Positions 10,699 through 19,803 of a stretch of 64,000 nucleotides of DNA are shown here, in pieces. The notes beneath the pieces are model-generated. The model did no database searches, was not told the origin of the DNA, and was given only the letters and a program-made list of their open reading frames with translations. The stretch is taken from contig NZ_LMDU01000012.1 of the NCBI RefSeq assembly GCF_001425165.1, forward strand, positions 201,036 to 265,035. Reading direction: 5' to 3'. The position numbers were made by a program, and so were the translations under genes. Positions within the stretch are counted from its first letter, which is position 1. Every line of letters begins with the position of its first letter. This DNA comes from Pelomonas sp. Root405 (GTDB lineage Bacteria > Pseudomonadota > Gammaproteobacteria > Burkholderiales > Burkholderiaceae_C).

Positions 10699-11465
10699 CC
10701 GCCACCTTCGCCGCCCTGCGCAAATCGCGCCGCGTCAGCCAGCTCGAACTGTCGCTGCGTACTGGCGTTTCGCAACGCCACCTCAGCTGCATCGAGACCG
10801 GCCGCTCGCGCGCCGGCCGCGAGACCCTGATCGCGCTGCTCGACGCCCTCGGCGCCACGCTGGAGGAGCGCAACCAGGCCCTGCTGGCTGCGGGCTTTGC
10901 GCCGGCACACGCCGAGCGCGCGCTCGACGCGCCGGAGATGGCGCCGGTGCGCGCCGCGCTGGAGCAGCTGATCCACGCCAGCGGCGCGGCACCGGCCCTA
11001 GTGCTGGACGGCGACTACAACGTCGTCATGGCCAACGCCGGGCTGGCCCGCGTCATCGAGCTGCTGGGCTTGCCCGCCGAAGCGATGTTGAGCCAGCCGC
11101 TGAACCTGCTGCGGGCCATGTTCGGCCCGGGCGGCCTGCGATCCCTGTGCGAGGACGAGTCCTGGCTGTGCAACGAGATGTGGGCGCGCGCCACGCGCGA
11201 GGCCGAGCACCTGCCGCGCCTGCGCGCCTTGCTGGACGAGCTGCGGCCCACGCTGCAGCCGTGGACGGCGGCCGAGGCCAGCAGCCACCTGCCCGTGCTG
11301 GCCTTCCGGCTGCGCGCGGCAGACGGGCGCATCCTGAGCTTCTTCTCCACCATCACCAGCTTCGGCACGCCGCTGGACATCACGCTGGCGTCGCTGAAGG
11401 TCGAGCACCTCTTCCCGACGGACGAGGTGACGCGGCAGGCGTTGGCGGAGGCGGATTACGGCTGA
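10695..11465 (+). CDS. XRE-family transcriptional regulator with MmyB-like ligand-binding domain
   Basis: The 256-residue protein has an N-terminal helix-turn-helix (LRKSRRVSQLELSLRTGVSQ, then HLSCIETGRSRAGRETL) and a PAS-like MmyB ligand-binding domain from about residue 85 (ALVLDGDYNVVMANAG). Regulators of this type sense small ligands and often repress an adjacent gene. The start overlaps the stop of the small membrane protein. Its 3' end overlaps the convergent HPF/RaiA gene by ten bases. The target is not known. Confidence 0.85.
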   Translation: MTATFAALRKSRRVSQLELSLRTGVSQRHLSCIETGRSRAGRETLIALLDALGATLEERNQALLAAGFAPAHAERALDAPEMAPVRAALEQLIHASGAAPALVLDGDYNVVMANAGLARVIELLGLPAEAMLSQPLNLLRAMFGPGGLRSLCEDESWLCNEMWARATREAEHLPRLRALLDELRPTLQPWTAAEASSHLPVLAFRLRAADGRILSFFSTITSFGTPLDITLASLKVEHLFPTDEVTRQALAEADYG

Positions 11466-11854
11466 AGCGGCGGTTCCTCGTCGTCGGACGCACGCGCCAT
11501 GTCCGCGCTCAATTCACCGGTTCCCAGATGACGTCGCTGCCGATCCTGCAGCTTGCCGAGCGCTGATTCAAGCGCGCTCGTCAGCTTGTCCGCCGCCCCC
11601 TCGATCGCGAGGTGCATGCTGTCGGCCTGATGCTTGACGGCGATGTTCTTCAGACCCGCCACACGCGCCTCCAGCATGCAGCGCATGTCGTCGGCGCCCG
11701 ATTTCTCGCCGCTGTTGACGTCACCCAGATGTGCCTCGACGTGCGTGACCTGACTCGCGTATCGGTCTACCGCGTCGCGGATCACGCCCTCGACATGCTC
11801 GATCAGCTTCTCGCGGCCCTCGACATGGTTGTCGGTCTCGACTTGTACCTGCAT
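11456..11854 (-). CDS. HPF/RaiA-type ribosome-associated protein
   Basis: The 132-residue product begins with the beta-alpha-beta-beta-beta-alpha pattern of the HPF/RaiA (sigma-54 modulation) fold, with the typical internal AHLGDVNSGEKSG loop and the final helix TSALESALGKLQDR. Such proteins bind the ribosome decoding region in stationary phase or stress. The start at 11854 has GGAAGGA seven bases upstream. This is likely a short paralogue, not the main hpf of the rpoN cluster, because no rpoN or ptsN is nearby. Confidence 0.75.
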   Translation of the reverse strand: MQVQVETDNHVEGREKLIEHVEGVIRDAVDRYASQVTHVEAHLGDVNSGEKSGADDMRCMLEARVAGLKNIAVKHQADSMHLAIEGAADKLTSALESALGKLQDRQRRHLGTGELSADMARASDDEEPPLQP

Positions 11855-11953
11855 GGCAATCCTTCCGACGCGCGGACATCGCGCGCATGCGGATGCTGGG
11901 CAAGCGGCGTGCCGGCCCGGCACCGGTAGCGCCGCCGCCCGAGAATGGGCGCC

Positions 11954-12607
11954 ATGCGACTGCTGCTGATCGAGGACGACGACATCCTGGGCGAGGCCCT
12001 GCGCGACTTCCTGCGCGCCGACGGCCACGGCGTCGACTGGTGCCGGCGCCTGGCCGATGCCCAGGTCTTGCGCGGCGAGAGTTACGACGCGCTGCTGGTG
12101 GACTGGCAGCTCCCCGACGGCTCCGGGCTGGACTGGCTGCAGCAGCGCCGCCAGCGCGGCGACCGCACGCCGGCACTGATGCTCACCGCCCGCGACCTGC
12201 TCAGCGACCGCATCAAGGGGTTGGATCAGGGCGCCGATGACTACCTGGTCAAGCCGTTCGCGCCGGAGGAGCTGGTCGCCCGGCTGCGCGCCGTGGTGCG
12301 CCGCAGCGCCGGCAGCGCGGCTTCGCGTTGCCGCTTTGGCGAGGTGGAGGTGGACATCGCGGCGCGCGCCGCCTGGTCCCGCGGGGCGGCGGCCGAACTC
12401 ACCGCGCGCGAATGGTCGGTGCTGGAGGCGCTGGTGCTGCGCGCCGGGCGCATCGTGCTGAAGGCCGAACTGGAGCAGCTGGTGCTGGGCTTCGACGCCG
12501 AGGTGGCCAGCAATGCGCTGGAAGTCCACGTCTCGGCGCTACGCCGCAAGCTGGGACGCGAGTTGATCGAGACCGTCCGCGGCCTCGGCTACCGCATCCC
12601 CGCATGA
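11954..12607 (+). CDS. OmpR/PhoB-family response regulator
   Basis: The 217-residue protein has a receiver domain with acidic pocket Asp8/Asp9, phospho-acceptor Asp50 (DALLVDWQLPDG), the switch Thr (LMLTARD) and Lys in YLVKPFAPEE, followed by a winged-helix DNA-binding domain (SALRRKLGRELIETVRGLGYRI). It resembles the QseB/PmrA branch. The ATG at 11954 is used rather than 11945. Regulators of this branch are normally followed by their sensor kinase with an ATGA overlap; here only a 14-codon ORF follows (see 12604). Confidence 0.9.
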   Translation: MRLLLIEDDDILGEALRDFLRADGHGVDWCRRLADAQVLRGESYDALLVDWQLPDGSGLDWLQQRRQRGDRTPALMLTARDLLSDRIKGLDQGADDYLVKPFAPEELVARLRAVVRRSAGSAASRCRFGEVEVDIAARAAWSRGAAAELTAREWSVLEALVLRAGRIVLKAELEQLVLGFDAEVASNALEVHVSALRRKLGRELIETVRGLGYRIPA

Positions 12608-12648
12608 CGCGGCGCCCGCCGTCCAGTCTGCCCCTTGCGCTTCCCTAG
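12604..12648 (+). pseudogene. possible remnant start of a sensor histidine kinase gene
   Basis: An ATG overlaps the response-regulator stop as ATGA, exactly where a partner kinase would start. The 14 codons (MTRRPPSSLPLALP) look like the basic n-region and first residues of a membrane anchor, but a TAG ends the frame at 12646-12648, on top of the convergent carbonic anhydrase stop. The reading as a kinase relic is inference; it may be chance. Confidence 0.25.
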
Positions 12649-13394
12649 GGCGAGACCCGCACCACCCGGCCGTTCAGCGGCTGCACCGGGCGGGCATTGG
12701 CGGCATAAAGGGCGCGGAACTGGCGGATCGAGGCCGCCGATACCGTGACCGATTGCTTCAGCACCAGCCAGTGGACATGCTCGGAGCAGGGCGGCGTGGT
12801 CAGTGAGCCGTCGAAGTCGTAGTAGCCGCGGTCGGCGGGCAGCAGCCCGGCGAGGTCGAGTGCCAGGCCGTCGACCGTGAGCGTTTCGCCGGCGTGCGCC
12901 GGCATGTGCGCCAGTACGGACTCGAAGCCGGGGTTGGCCCGGCCCGGCTGGATCAGCGCGGCCACCACCGCCAGGTGGCCTTCAGCATCGCGGTGGACGA
13001 AGTGCGCCACCATCGCGGCGGATTTGCCCTGGATGCGCTCTTCGCTGGGCGTGTGGAAGTGGAACTGCAGCAGTTCGTAGCGGTGGCCGTCGAGCGTCAG
13101 GGCGTTGCCGGCGGGCAGGTTGACCTGCACCGTGTGGCCGTTGTTGATGATGGCGGGCGGCACGCTGCCATAAGAGAACTCCAGCGGCGGCAGCGGCGTG
13201 ACCACGGCGTTGCGGATGTCGATGGGCGACTGCTGCGCGCCCTTGGCGCAGGTTTCAAAGCCGCTGTCCAGCGCGGCCCAGTGGGTCGGGCCGTGGGCGC
13301 CGCGGTATTCCCAGTGCGGGCCGGCGGCAAAGGCGGCATGCGGGGCCAGGGCCGCAAGCAGGGCAGAGCAGGCGGCGGCAAGACGAAACTTCAT
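12645..13394 (-). CDS. periplasmic alpha-class carbonic anhydrase
   Basis: The 249-residue protein starts with a Sec signal peptide ending AAFAAG and then matches alpha-carbonic anhydrases. Zinc ligands are His112 and His114 (QFHFHTPSEE) and His131 (VAHFVH). The family block QSPIDI and the TTPPCSEHVHW segment are present; Cys49 and the Cys in the latter probably form the usual disulfide. It should hydrate CO2 in the periplasm. The gene converges on the response regulator and its stop overlaps the remnant ORF. Confidence 0.93.
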   Translation of the reverse strand: MKFRLAAACSALLAALAPHAAFAAGPHWEYRGAHGPTHWAALDSGFETCAKGAQQSPIDIRNAVVTPLPPLEFSYGSVPPAIINNGHTVQVNLPAGNALTLDGHRYELLQFHFHTPSEERIQGKSAAMVAHFVHRDAEGHLAVVAALIQPGRANPGFESVLAHMPAHAGETLTVDGLALDLAGLLPADRGYYDFDGSLTTPPCSEHVHWLVLKQSVTVSAASIRQFRALYAANARPVQPLNGRVVRVSP

Positions 13395-13532
13395 GAGATC
13401 CCGTTCAGGGTGATTGCGACGGAGCCATTCAATGGCCTCAATCTGAAGCCACGCTGAAGGGCCCACCCTCAGCGCGGGAACACCGGAGGCGCACGCGGCG
13501 CTATCGTTGCGGCCCGCCCGAACCTGCTTGCC

Positions 13533-14054
13533 ATGCCCCGCTATGTCGCCCTGCTCCGCGGAGTGAGCCCGATGAACTGCCAGATGCCGGTGCTCAAACA
13601 CTGCCTGGAGGACGCCGGCTTCACCGACGTGAAAACGCTGCTCAGCAGCGGCAACGTTGCCTTCTCCACGCCCCGCGCGGCGTCGGTGTCCGCCCTGCAA
13701 AAGCGCGTCGAGAAGGCCATGCAACGCGGCGCGGGCTACGGCTTCTTGACCATCGTGCGCCCGACCACCCACCTGCAGCAGCTGCTGGCAGCCGACCCGT
13801 TCGCCGGCTTCAAGCTGCGCGCCGGCGCCAAGCGCGTCGTCACCTTTTTGCGCGAGCCGCTGGCAGCCAGTCCCGTCGAGCTGCCGCTGACGCATGGCGA
13901 GGCCTGCATCCTGGGACTGGACGGTGGCGAGGTGTTCTGCAGCTATGTGCCCGAGGCCAAGGGACCCGTCTTCATGCACCTGCTGGAGAAGACCTTCGGC
14001 AAGACCATCACGACGCGCACCTGGGAGACCGTCACCAAATGCGCGGCGGCCTGA
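13533..14054 (+). CDS. DUF1697 domain protein
   Basis: The 173-residue protein has the DUF1697 hallmarks: N-terminal YVALLRGVSP (usually RGINVG), LLSSGNVAFS and the later FLREPL. These are small soluble alpha/beta proteins of unknown function, common in soil bacteria. It is monocistronic. Confidence 0.85.
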   Translation: MPRYVALLRGVSPMNCQMPVLKHCLEDAGFTDVKTLLSSGNVAFSTPRAASVSALQKRVEKAMQRGAGYGFLTIVRPTTHLQQLLAADPFAGFKLRAGAKRVVTFLREPLAASPVELPLTHGEACILGLDGGEVFCSYVPEAKGPVFMHLLEKTFGKTITTRTWETVTKCAAA

Positions 14055-14222
14055 GTGCGGCCTAAGGCCTGCGCGCGCTAACGCGACAACTCGACGTGCT
14101 GTGTTGCGATTCCAGGTCGTAAGCGGCCTGTCCTCCTACATGACTTCGCCGGGCGCGGCCTAAGGTTGCAGTCGTGGCGGCGCAATGGGTGCGTCGCCCG
14201 GAACCTGAACGAAGGAAGTGCC

Positions 14223-14435
14223 ATGCCTAACCAACGTCAATCCAAGGACAAGCTGCAACCCCAAAGTGACGACAACCTCCAGCAGGGCGGTCACGACCGT
14301 GACGACAGCCCCGGCCAGCAGCAGCAGTCCGGCTCGGGCAGCAAGGGCGGGCAGCAGGGCGGCGGTTCCGCCAGCCGCGAGAACGTCGATCGCCAGCAAG
14401 GCGGCAAGGGCCAGCAGGGTTCCAAGAACCGCTGA
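14223..14435 (+). CDS. small Gln/Gly/Ser-rich hydrophilic protein (70 aa)
   Basis: The ATG at 14223 has AAGGAAG six bases upstream. The product is 70 residues of low complexity, made mainly of Gln, Gly, Ser, Lys and Asp with no hydrophobic stretch, Cys or Trp, so it is probably intrinsically disordered. Such hydrophilic proteins can be stress-related, but nothing here shows it. A perfect hairpin terminator follows at 14447. Confidence 0.6.
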   Translation: MPNQRQSKDKLQPQSDDNLQQGGHDRDDSPGQQQQSGSGSKGGQQGGGSASRENVDRQQGGKGQQGSKNR

Positions 14436-14446
14436 GGCGCGCTGCA

Positions 14447-14475
14447 CGTCATGCCGTCAAACCGACGGCATGACG
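14447..14475. terminator. bidirectional terminator hairpin between the small Gln-rich gene and ribA
   Basis: CGTCATGCCGTC (14447-14458) and GACGGCATGACG (14464-14475) form a perfect 12-bp stem with a 5-base loop, exactly between the two convergent stops. There is no long T-run on either side. Confidence 0.75.
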
Positions 14476-14476
14476 T

Positions 14477-15088
14477 TCACGCCTGATCGAACAGGTGGCC
14501 GAGGTCGTGGTGGCCCATCGACTCGGCCTTGGTGCGCAGGTATTTCTCGTTGTTCGGCCCCGGCTCGGTCAGCGACGCCTCGCGCTCGGCGATCTCGATG
14601 CCGAACTCGGCCAGCGCCGCCATCTTCAGCGGGTTGTTGGTCAGCAGCTTGATGCGGTGCACCCCCAGCGCCCGCAGCATGCAGGCTGCCGCGTCGTAGC
14701 GGCGCGAGTCGATGGGCAGGCCGAGCTGGGCGTTGGCCTGGATGGTGTCGGCGCCGGCATCCTGCTCGGCATAGGCGCGCAGCTTCTGCACCAGGCCGAT
14801 GCCGCGTCCCTCGTGGCCGCGCATGTAGACGATGGCGCCGCGGCCCACGGCGGCGATGCGCTTCATGGCGCCTTCGAGCTGCGGCCGGCAGTCGCAGCGC
14901 AGCGAACCGAAGACCTCGCCGGTCATGCATTCGGAATGCACGCGCACCAGCGGCGGGTCGTCGCCCGTCAGGTCGCCCAGGCTCAGCACGACATGTTCCT
15001 GCCCGCTGTCGCCTTCACGGAAGCCGTGGATGGCGAAGTCGCCATAGGGCGTTGGCAGGCGGGTTGAAACGATGCGTTCTATCTTCAT
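14477..15088 (-). CDS. ribA: GTP cyclohydrolase II
   Basis: The 203-residue enzyme opens the imidazole ring of GTP in the first step of riboflavin synthesis. It has the zinc-site cysteines in SECMTGEVFGSLRCDC, the GRGAIVYMRGHEGRGIGL phosphate-binding block, and the LLTNNPLKM segment with catalytic-site residues. Length fits stand-alone RibA (E. coli 196 aa), with no RibB domain fused. ATG 15088 aligns with the E. coli start; a TTG at 15145 would add 19 unconserved residues. No FMN riboswitch is visible upstream. Confidence 0.95.
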   Translation of the reverse strand: MKIERIVSTRLPTPYGDFAIHGFREGDSGQEHVVLSLGDLTGDDPPLVRVHSECMTGEVFGSLRCDCRPQLEGAMKRIAAVGRGAIVYMRGHEGRGIGLVQKLRAYAEQDAGADTIQANAQLGLPIDSRRYDAAACMLRALGVHRIKLLTNNPLKMAALAEFGIEIAEREASLTEPGPNNEKYLRTKAESMGHHDLGHLFDQA

Positions 15089-15185
15089 GGCAGGAGGCGT
15101 CAAGGGGGCATTCTCGCTGCCGGGCCGAAAGCCCGTGTCGCCCAAGTTAGGCTTTTGCCCTTAGCCGGTTTTCAGGAGATCCCCC

Positions 15186-15881
15186 ATGGCCCACACCCTG
15201 CAGTTCCAGCGTCCCGATGGCGCCACCGTGTCCGGCTACCTCGCCGAGGCGGCCAAGCCGCTCGGCGCCGTCGTCGTCATCCAGGAGTGGTGGGGCCTGA
15301 ACGACCAGATCCGCGGCGTGGCCGAGCGCTTCGCGCAGGCCGGCTTCACGGCGCTGGTGCCGGACCTGTACCGCGGCAAGAGCACGGTCGAGGCCGAGGA
15401 AGCCAGCCACCTGATGGGCGAGCTGAACTTCGGCGACGCCGCCTCGCAGGATGTGCGCGGCGCGGTGCAGCACCTCAAGGGATTGAAGATCGGCAGCGGC
15501 AAGGTCGGCGTGACCGGCTACTGCATGGGCGGCGCGTTGACGGTACTGGCCGCCACCGCGGTACCCGAGGCCGACGCCGCCGTTGTCTGGTACGGCATGC
15601 CGCCGCTGCAATATGTGGACGCCGGCAAGATCAAGCTGCCGCTGCAGGCCCACTGGGCCACGCAGGACGAGTCGTTCCCGATTGCCGGCGTGGACGACCT
15701 GGAGGCCAGGTTGACCGAGGCCGGCGTGCGCTACGAAGGCCACCGCTACCTGGCCCACCACGCCTTTGCCAATGAGACAGCCCAGGGCCCGGGGCGCATT
15801 GCCAAGACGCAGTACGACGCCGCCTGGGCGCAGCAGGCCTGGGACCGGAGCATGCGCTTCTTCGGCCGCCATCTGGCCTGA
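15186..15881 (+). CDS. dienelactone hydrolase family protein
   Basis: The 231-residue alpha/beta hydrolase has the DLH catalytic triad: Cys in GYCMGG, Asp in ATQDESF and His in LAHHAFAN. DLH enzymes open lactone rings in chloroaromatic or aromatic degradation, but many family members act on other esters and no aromatic-degradation genes are nearby. AGGAGAT precedes the start. It is followed four bases later by the glycosylase-like gene. Confidence 0.88.
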   Translation: MAHTLQFQRPDGATVSGYLAEAAKPLGAVVVIQEWWGLNDQIRGVAERFAQAGFTALVPDLYRGKSTVEAEEASHLMGELNFGDAASQDVRGAVQHLKGLKIGSGKVGVTGYCMGGALTVLAATAVPEADAAVVWYGMPPLQYVDAGKIKLPLQAHWATQDESFPIAGVDDLEARLTEAGVRYEGHRYLAHHAFANETAQGPGRIAKTQYDAAWAQQAWDRSMRFFGRHLA

Positions 15882-15885
15882 GCGC

Positions 15886-16488
15886 GTGGCCACGGCGCTG
15901 CAGAAGCTGCTGCCCGAACTGCGCGCCTGCACGCACTGCGAGCCGGCGCTGCCGCTGGGCGCCCGGCCCATCTTCCAGCTCGACGGCCGCGCCCCCATCC
16001 TCATCGCCAGCCAGGCGCCGGGCCGCGTCACGCATGCCAAGGGACGGCCCTTCGACGACATCAGCGGCGACCGCCTGCGCGCCTGGCTGGGCGTGTCGTG
16101 CGAGACCTTCTACGACCCGCGCTGCTTTGCCATCCTGCCGATGGGCCTGTGCTTCCCGGGCACGCGCGCCGGGGGCGACCTGCCGCCGCGCCCCGAATGC
16201 GCCGTGCGCTGGCGCCCGCGGCTGCTGGGCGCCCTGCCCCGGGTCCGGCTGACCCTGGCCATTGGCCAGCATGCGCTGGGCTGGCACCTGGCCAGCAAGG
16301 CGTCGGTCGATGAGCTGGTGTCGGCGTGGCGCGTCGGGCTGGCCAGGGGCCTGCTGCCCCTGCCTCACCCCAGCCCGCGCAACCAGCGCTGGTTGCGGCA
16401 GCGGCCCTGGTTCGAGGCCGAGGTGCTGCCGGCCTTGCGCGAGGCGGTGGCCGATATCCTCAGGCCGACAGCTCGCCCATTGCCTTGA
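15886..16488 (+). CDS. uracil-DNA glycosylase family protein
   Basis: The 200-residue product from a GTG at 15886 fits the uracil-DNA glycosylase-like family: motif 1 as ILIASQAPGRVTH (usually GQAPG), a central LAIGQHALGWHL, and motif 2 as LPHPSPRNQRWLR. Two N-terminal Cys (RACTHC) recall the Fe-S type, but the full four-Cys set is not seen. Activity on uracil is inferred from the motifs. An ATG at 15766 lies deep inside the previous gene and is unlikely to be the start. The 3' end overlaps the convergent GGDEF gene by 29 bases. Confidence 0.75.
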   Translation: MATALQKLLPELRACTHCEPALPLGARPIFQLDGRAPILIASQAPGRVTHAKGRPFDDISGDRLRAWLGVSCETFYDPRCFAILPMGLCFPGTRAGGDLPPRPECAVRWRPRLLGALPRVRLTLAIGQHALGWHLASKASVDELVSAWRVGLARGLLPLPHPSPRNQRWLRQRPWFEAEVLPALREAVADILRPTARPLP

Positions 16489-19400
16489 TGGCGGCGCTGC
16501 GCTGCACCTGCAGCCGCGGCTCGTTCATCCAGGTGTCGGTGTCGGGCCCCAGCTCGTCGGGCCGCAGGCCATCGGCGCGCAGCGCGCCCACGTAACCGTC
16601 GCGGCCCTGGGCCTTGGCCGCGTAGAGGGCGGCGTCTGCCAGGCTCAACGTGGCGTCCCAGTCCCAGGCACGGGGCGCCTCGGGGTCGAGCGGAAAGACC
16701 GCGAAGCCGATGGACACCGTGACGGGCAGCGCGCGCCCGTCGGGCAGCGTGAAGGGCTGCTCGCCCACGGTGGCGCAAAAGCGCGCCGCCAGCTCGGCCG
16801 CGCCGCTGCGCGCGCCGCCGCGGGCCAGCGCCAGGAACTCCTCGCCGCCCCAGCGCACCAGCACATCGCTCTCGCGGAAGACCAGGCGCAGCCGGCGCGC
16901 AAACTCCACCAGCACCTGGTCGCCCGCGGCATGGCCGTGGCGGTCGTTGATGCGCTTGAAGTGGTCCAGGTCCATCAGCATGACGAGCAGGTCAGCCTCC
17001 TCGTCGGGGTGGCGGCCAGGGCTGCGGTGGCGTGGCTCGGTGTAGTGGCGCAGGCTGAGCTGCAGGTCGGACTTGACGCGCGAGTCCAGGTAGCGACGGT
17101 TGCGCAGGCCTGTCAGTGGGTCGGTCGTGCTGGCCTCACGCAGCTCCGTGGTGCGCTGGTCCACCAAGGCCTGCAGCGCGGCCTCGCGGCGCCGCAGCTG
17201 CGCCGTGCGCCGCGCCACGCCCCAGCGCAGCAGTGCCCAGGCCAGCCCCGCCAGCGCCAGCAGCGCGCCGGCCTCGGCCCAGCGGGTCTGCCACCAGGCC
17301 GGCAGCAGCTCGATGTCCAGCCCCAGCGGCCGGTCACTCCACAGGCCGTGGTGGTTGGTGGCGCGCACCTCCAGCCGGTAGCGGCCCGGCGGCAGGCCGC
17401 CATATGACGCAAAGCGGGCACTGGCGTCGGTGGGCGTCCATTCATGGTCCCAGCCGTCCAGGCGCACCGAGTAGCGCAGCTTGGCCGGGTCGGTGTAGTC
17501 CAGCGCGGCAAACTCGACGGCGAAGCTGCGCGTGCCCGCCGGCAGCTTCAGGCCCTGCGCCAGGTCCTGCTCGGGCTGGTAGGGCTGGCCATTGCGGCGC
17601 AGGCTGCTGACGACCACCGGAGGCGCATAGCGCGAGGGCATGAAGGCCAGCGGCTCCACGACCAGCAGGCCGCGGCTGCCGCTGAATAGCAGCCGGCCGT
17701 CGGGCAGGGCGGCGTCGGCGAAGAAGCGCGGCGTGCCCATCGGCGGGCCCTCGGCGCCGCTGAGTTCGTCGAGGCGGTCGTTGGCCGGGTCGTAGACCGA
17801 CTGCTGGCTCCAGACGCGGCCCCTGGCATCCTCGTGCAGGTTCACGCCGAAGGGCCGACCCGGCGCGCCCAGGCGCTCGCTGATGCGCTCGAAGCGCGCG
17901 CGACCCTCGGCGTCAAAGGCCTTCAACCGGTGCAGGCCACTGACGGCCGTGTCCACGTACAGGCTGCCGTCTCGCGCATGCAGCAGTCCCAGCACGGCGG
18001 GAAAGCCGAGGGCCTCGCCGGGCGCATGTTTGACCTCGGCCAGGCGCTGCCCATCCCAGCGGAACAGCCCCGCCAGCGCGCCCACCCACAGCCGGCCATG
18101 GCGCGAACCCGCGGGCTCCACGCACAGCGCGTGCACGCCGCCGCGCAGTGGCTCGCCGTCGGCGCCGCGCACTCGTTCCACCCGCCGGGCCTGCCCCGCC
18201 TGCGCGGGCGTCAGGCGGTAGAGGCCGTCCTGCATGCCGACCCAGACCTCATCGCTGGGCAGCACCAGCACGCGGTGCGCGCGCCCGCCCTCCAGCGCCC
18301 AGCTGGCCAGCAGGCGGGCGCTGCCCGGCTCGCGGCGCTCCAGGCGGCCGTTGGCCACCAGCCAGACGCTGCCGTCCGGCCCCTCGGCCAGGCTGTCCAC
18401 CGGCGTGTCGGCCTCGCGCGGCCAGCGGCCGACGGTGTGCAGCTGCGCATCCAGCAGCGCCACCGGGCCGCTGTGCGTGGCCACCATCAGCAGGCCGTCG
18501 CGGCGGGCCAGCAGCCCGCGCAGGTCGCTGCTGGCCAGCGGGCTGCCGGGGTCGGCGTCGGGGCCGCGCACAGCCAGAGCCGGGTGCAGGCGGTGTCTCT
18601 GAAGGCCCACGCCATAACCGCCCAACCACATGGCGCCGGTCTGGTCGCGCAGCAGCACGTTGACATCATTGCCGGCCAGGCCGCCCGGCAGGTGCGGGTT
18701 GTGGCGCAGCTGGCGCAGCAGCGCCCCGCTGTCGGCATGCAGCCAAGCGATGCCATCAGTCAGCCCGGCCCAGACCGTGCCGTCCGCACCCTGCGCCAGT
18801 GCCTGCACGCTGCCCTTGAAGCGCGCCGCCAGCCAGCGCGGCTGGCCGGCCTCGATGCGGCCGATGCGGCCGTCCACGCTGCCGAACCACAGCCGGCCCG
18901 TGCCGTCCTCCAGCAGGGCGCTGATGCCGATGGCGCCGCCGGGCAGGTCCAGCGGCGTCCAGCTGCCCGCCTTGCTACGTTGCGCCAGGCCGCGCCAATG
19001 GCCGGCCCACAAGGTGCCACCGGGACCCACCGCCAGCGCCAGGACGCGGCGCTCCGGCTGGCCGTCCACCAGCAGGGCTTCGCTGCCGAAGCGCCCGGCC
19101 TTGGTGTCGTAGCGCAGCAGGCCCTGGCCCAGCGTGCCCACCCAGACCTGGCCGCTACCGTCCTCGGCCAGCGCGCGGATCGGCGTGGTGCGGCCTTCGC
19201 CGCTGCCCAGCATGCGCACACGGTCGAAGGCCGGCTCGTATCGCGCCAAGCCGTTGACCTCGGTGCCTATCCACATGCCGCCGTCGGCGGCGGGTGCGAG
19301 CGAGCGCACCCAGCCAAGGTTGCGCTGCACGGGCGTCGCGCCCTCGCGTTCGATGGGCCGCAAGCGGTAGCCGTCGAAACGCGCCAGGCCGTCGCTCGTG

Positions 19401-19606
19401 CCGACCCAGATCAGGCCCTGCTTGTCCTGCGCCAGGCTGCCGACCACGTCGCGTGGGACGGGGATGGTGGCGAATTGGGGCTCCAGCGCGCTGGCTGCGG
19501 ACTGTGCCGGCTGCGGCAAGGCCAGCCCGGGCAGCACGGTCAGCAGGCAGATCGCCAGCGTCAGAGAGCGGTGAAGCATGGGAGGCGCGGTCTTGAAAGC
19601 GCGCAT
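16460..19606 (-). CDS. two-component-regulator-propeller diguanylate cyclase
   Basis: This 1048-residue protein has a signal peptide, then about 600 residues of beta-propeller blades typical of periplasmic sensor domains (repeats such as GLIWVGTSDGLARFDGY and GGMWIGTEVNGLARY), a Y_Y_Y domain near 690-760, one membrane helix (about 770-795), a short coiled linker and a C-terminal GGDEF domain. The active site is GGEEF (about residue 921) and an intact inhibitory RxxD site (RESD) lies five residues before it, so c-di-GMP synthesis with product inhibition is expected. The ligand is unknown. ATG 19579 is an alternative start; neither has a clear ribosome site. Confidence 0.9.
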   Translation of the reverse strand: MRAFKTAPPMLHRSLTLAICLLTVLPGLALPQPAQSAASALEPQFATIPVPRDVVGSLAQDKQGLIWVGTSDGLARFDGYRLRPIEREGATPVQRNLGWVRSLAPAADGGMWIGTEVNGLARYEPAFDRVRMLGSGEGRTTPIRALAEDGSGQVWVGTLGQGLLRYDTKAGRFGSEALLVDGQPERRVLALAVGPGGTLWAGHWRGLAQRSKAGSWTPLDLPGGAIGISALLEDGTGRLWFGSVDGRIGRIEAGQPRWLAARFKGSVQALAQGADGTVWAGLTDGIAWLHADSGALLRQLRHNPHLPGGLAGNDVNVLLRDQTGAMWLGGYGVGLQRHRLHPALAVRGPDADPGSPLASSDLRGLLARRDGLLMVATHSGPVALLDAQLHTVGRWPREADTPVDSLAEGPDGSVWLVANGRLERREPGSARLLASWALEGGRAHRVLVLPSDEVWVGMQDGLYRLTPAQAGQARRVERVRGADGEPLRGGVHALCVEPAGSRHGRLWVGALAGLFRWDGQRLAEVKHAPGEALGFPAVLGLLHARDGSLYVDTAVSGLHRLKAFDAEGRARFERISERLGAPGRPFGVNLHEDARGRVWSQQSVYDPANDRLDELSGAEGPPMGTPRFFADAALPDGRLLFSGSRGLLVVEPLAFMPSRYAPPVVVSSLRRNGQPYQPEQDLAQGLKLPAGTRSFAVEFAALDYTDPAKLRYSVRLDGWDHEWTPTDASARFASYGGLPPGRYRLEVRATNHHGLWSDRPLGLDIELLPAWWQTRWAEAGALLALAGLAWALLRWGVARRTAQLRRREAALQALVDQRTTELREASTTDPLTGLRNRRYLDSRVKSDLQLSLRHYTEPRHRSPGRHPDEEADLLVMLMDLDHFKRINDRHGHAAGDQVLVEFARRLRLVFRESDVLVRWGGEEFLALARGGARSGAAELAARFCATVGEQPFTLPDGRALPVTVSIGFAVFPLDPEAPRAWDWDATLSLADAALYAAKAQGRDGYVGALRADGLRPDELGPDTDTWMNEPRLQVQRSAAIKAMGELSA

Positions 19607-19803
19607 TGTCCGAGCCAGGCGGCGCTTTTCGCGCCCGGTTTACCCGGCCTGTAAACAGTCAAGCCGCAGCAGAATGCCGCTGTAAGGGAACCAACTACAA
19701 GCGCTGCGCAAAGTCATCGGATTGATAGCCGCTGAAACGTCGAAGCCAGTTGCAAACCCGTGGATTTTTTGATCAACCCAGACATTCACGAAATTCGCCA
19801 GCA

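Noticed and set aside
12959-13979. Extension of the carbonic anhydrase upstream to 13979 as a longer protein
   Set aside because: The upstream part has no conserved sequence and overlaps the DUF1697 gene antisense; the signal peptide starts at 13394.
15088-15145. A longer RibA start (TTG at 15145) and an FMN riboswitch upstream of ribA
   Set aside because: The extra 19 residues are not conserved and there is no ribosome site; the short leader has none of the FMN riboswitch conserved segments.
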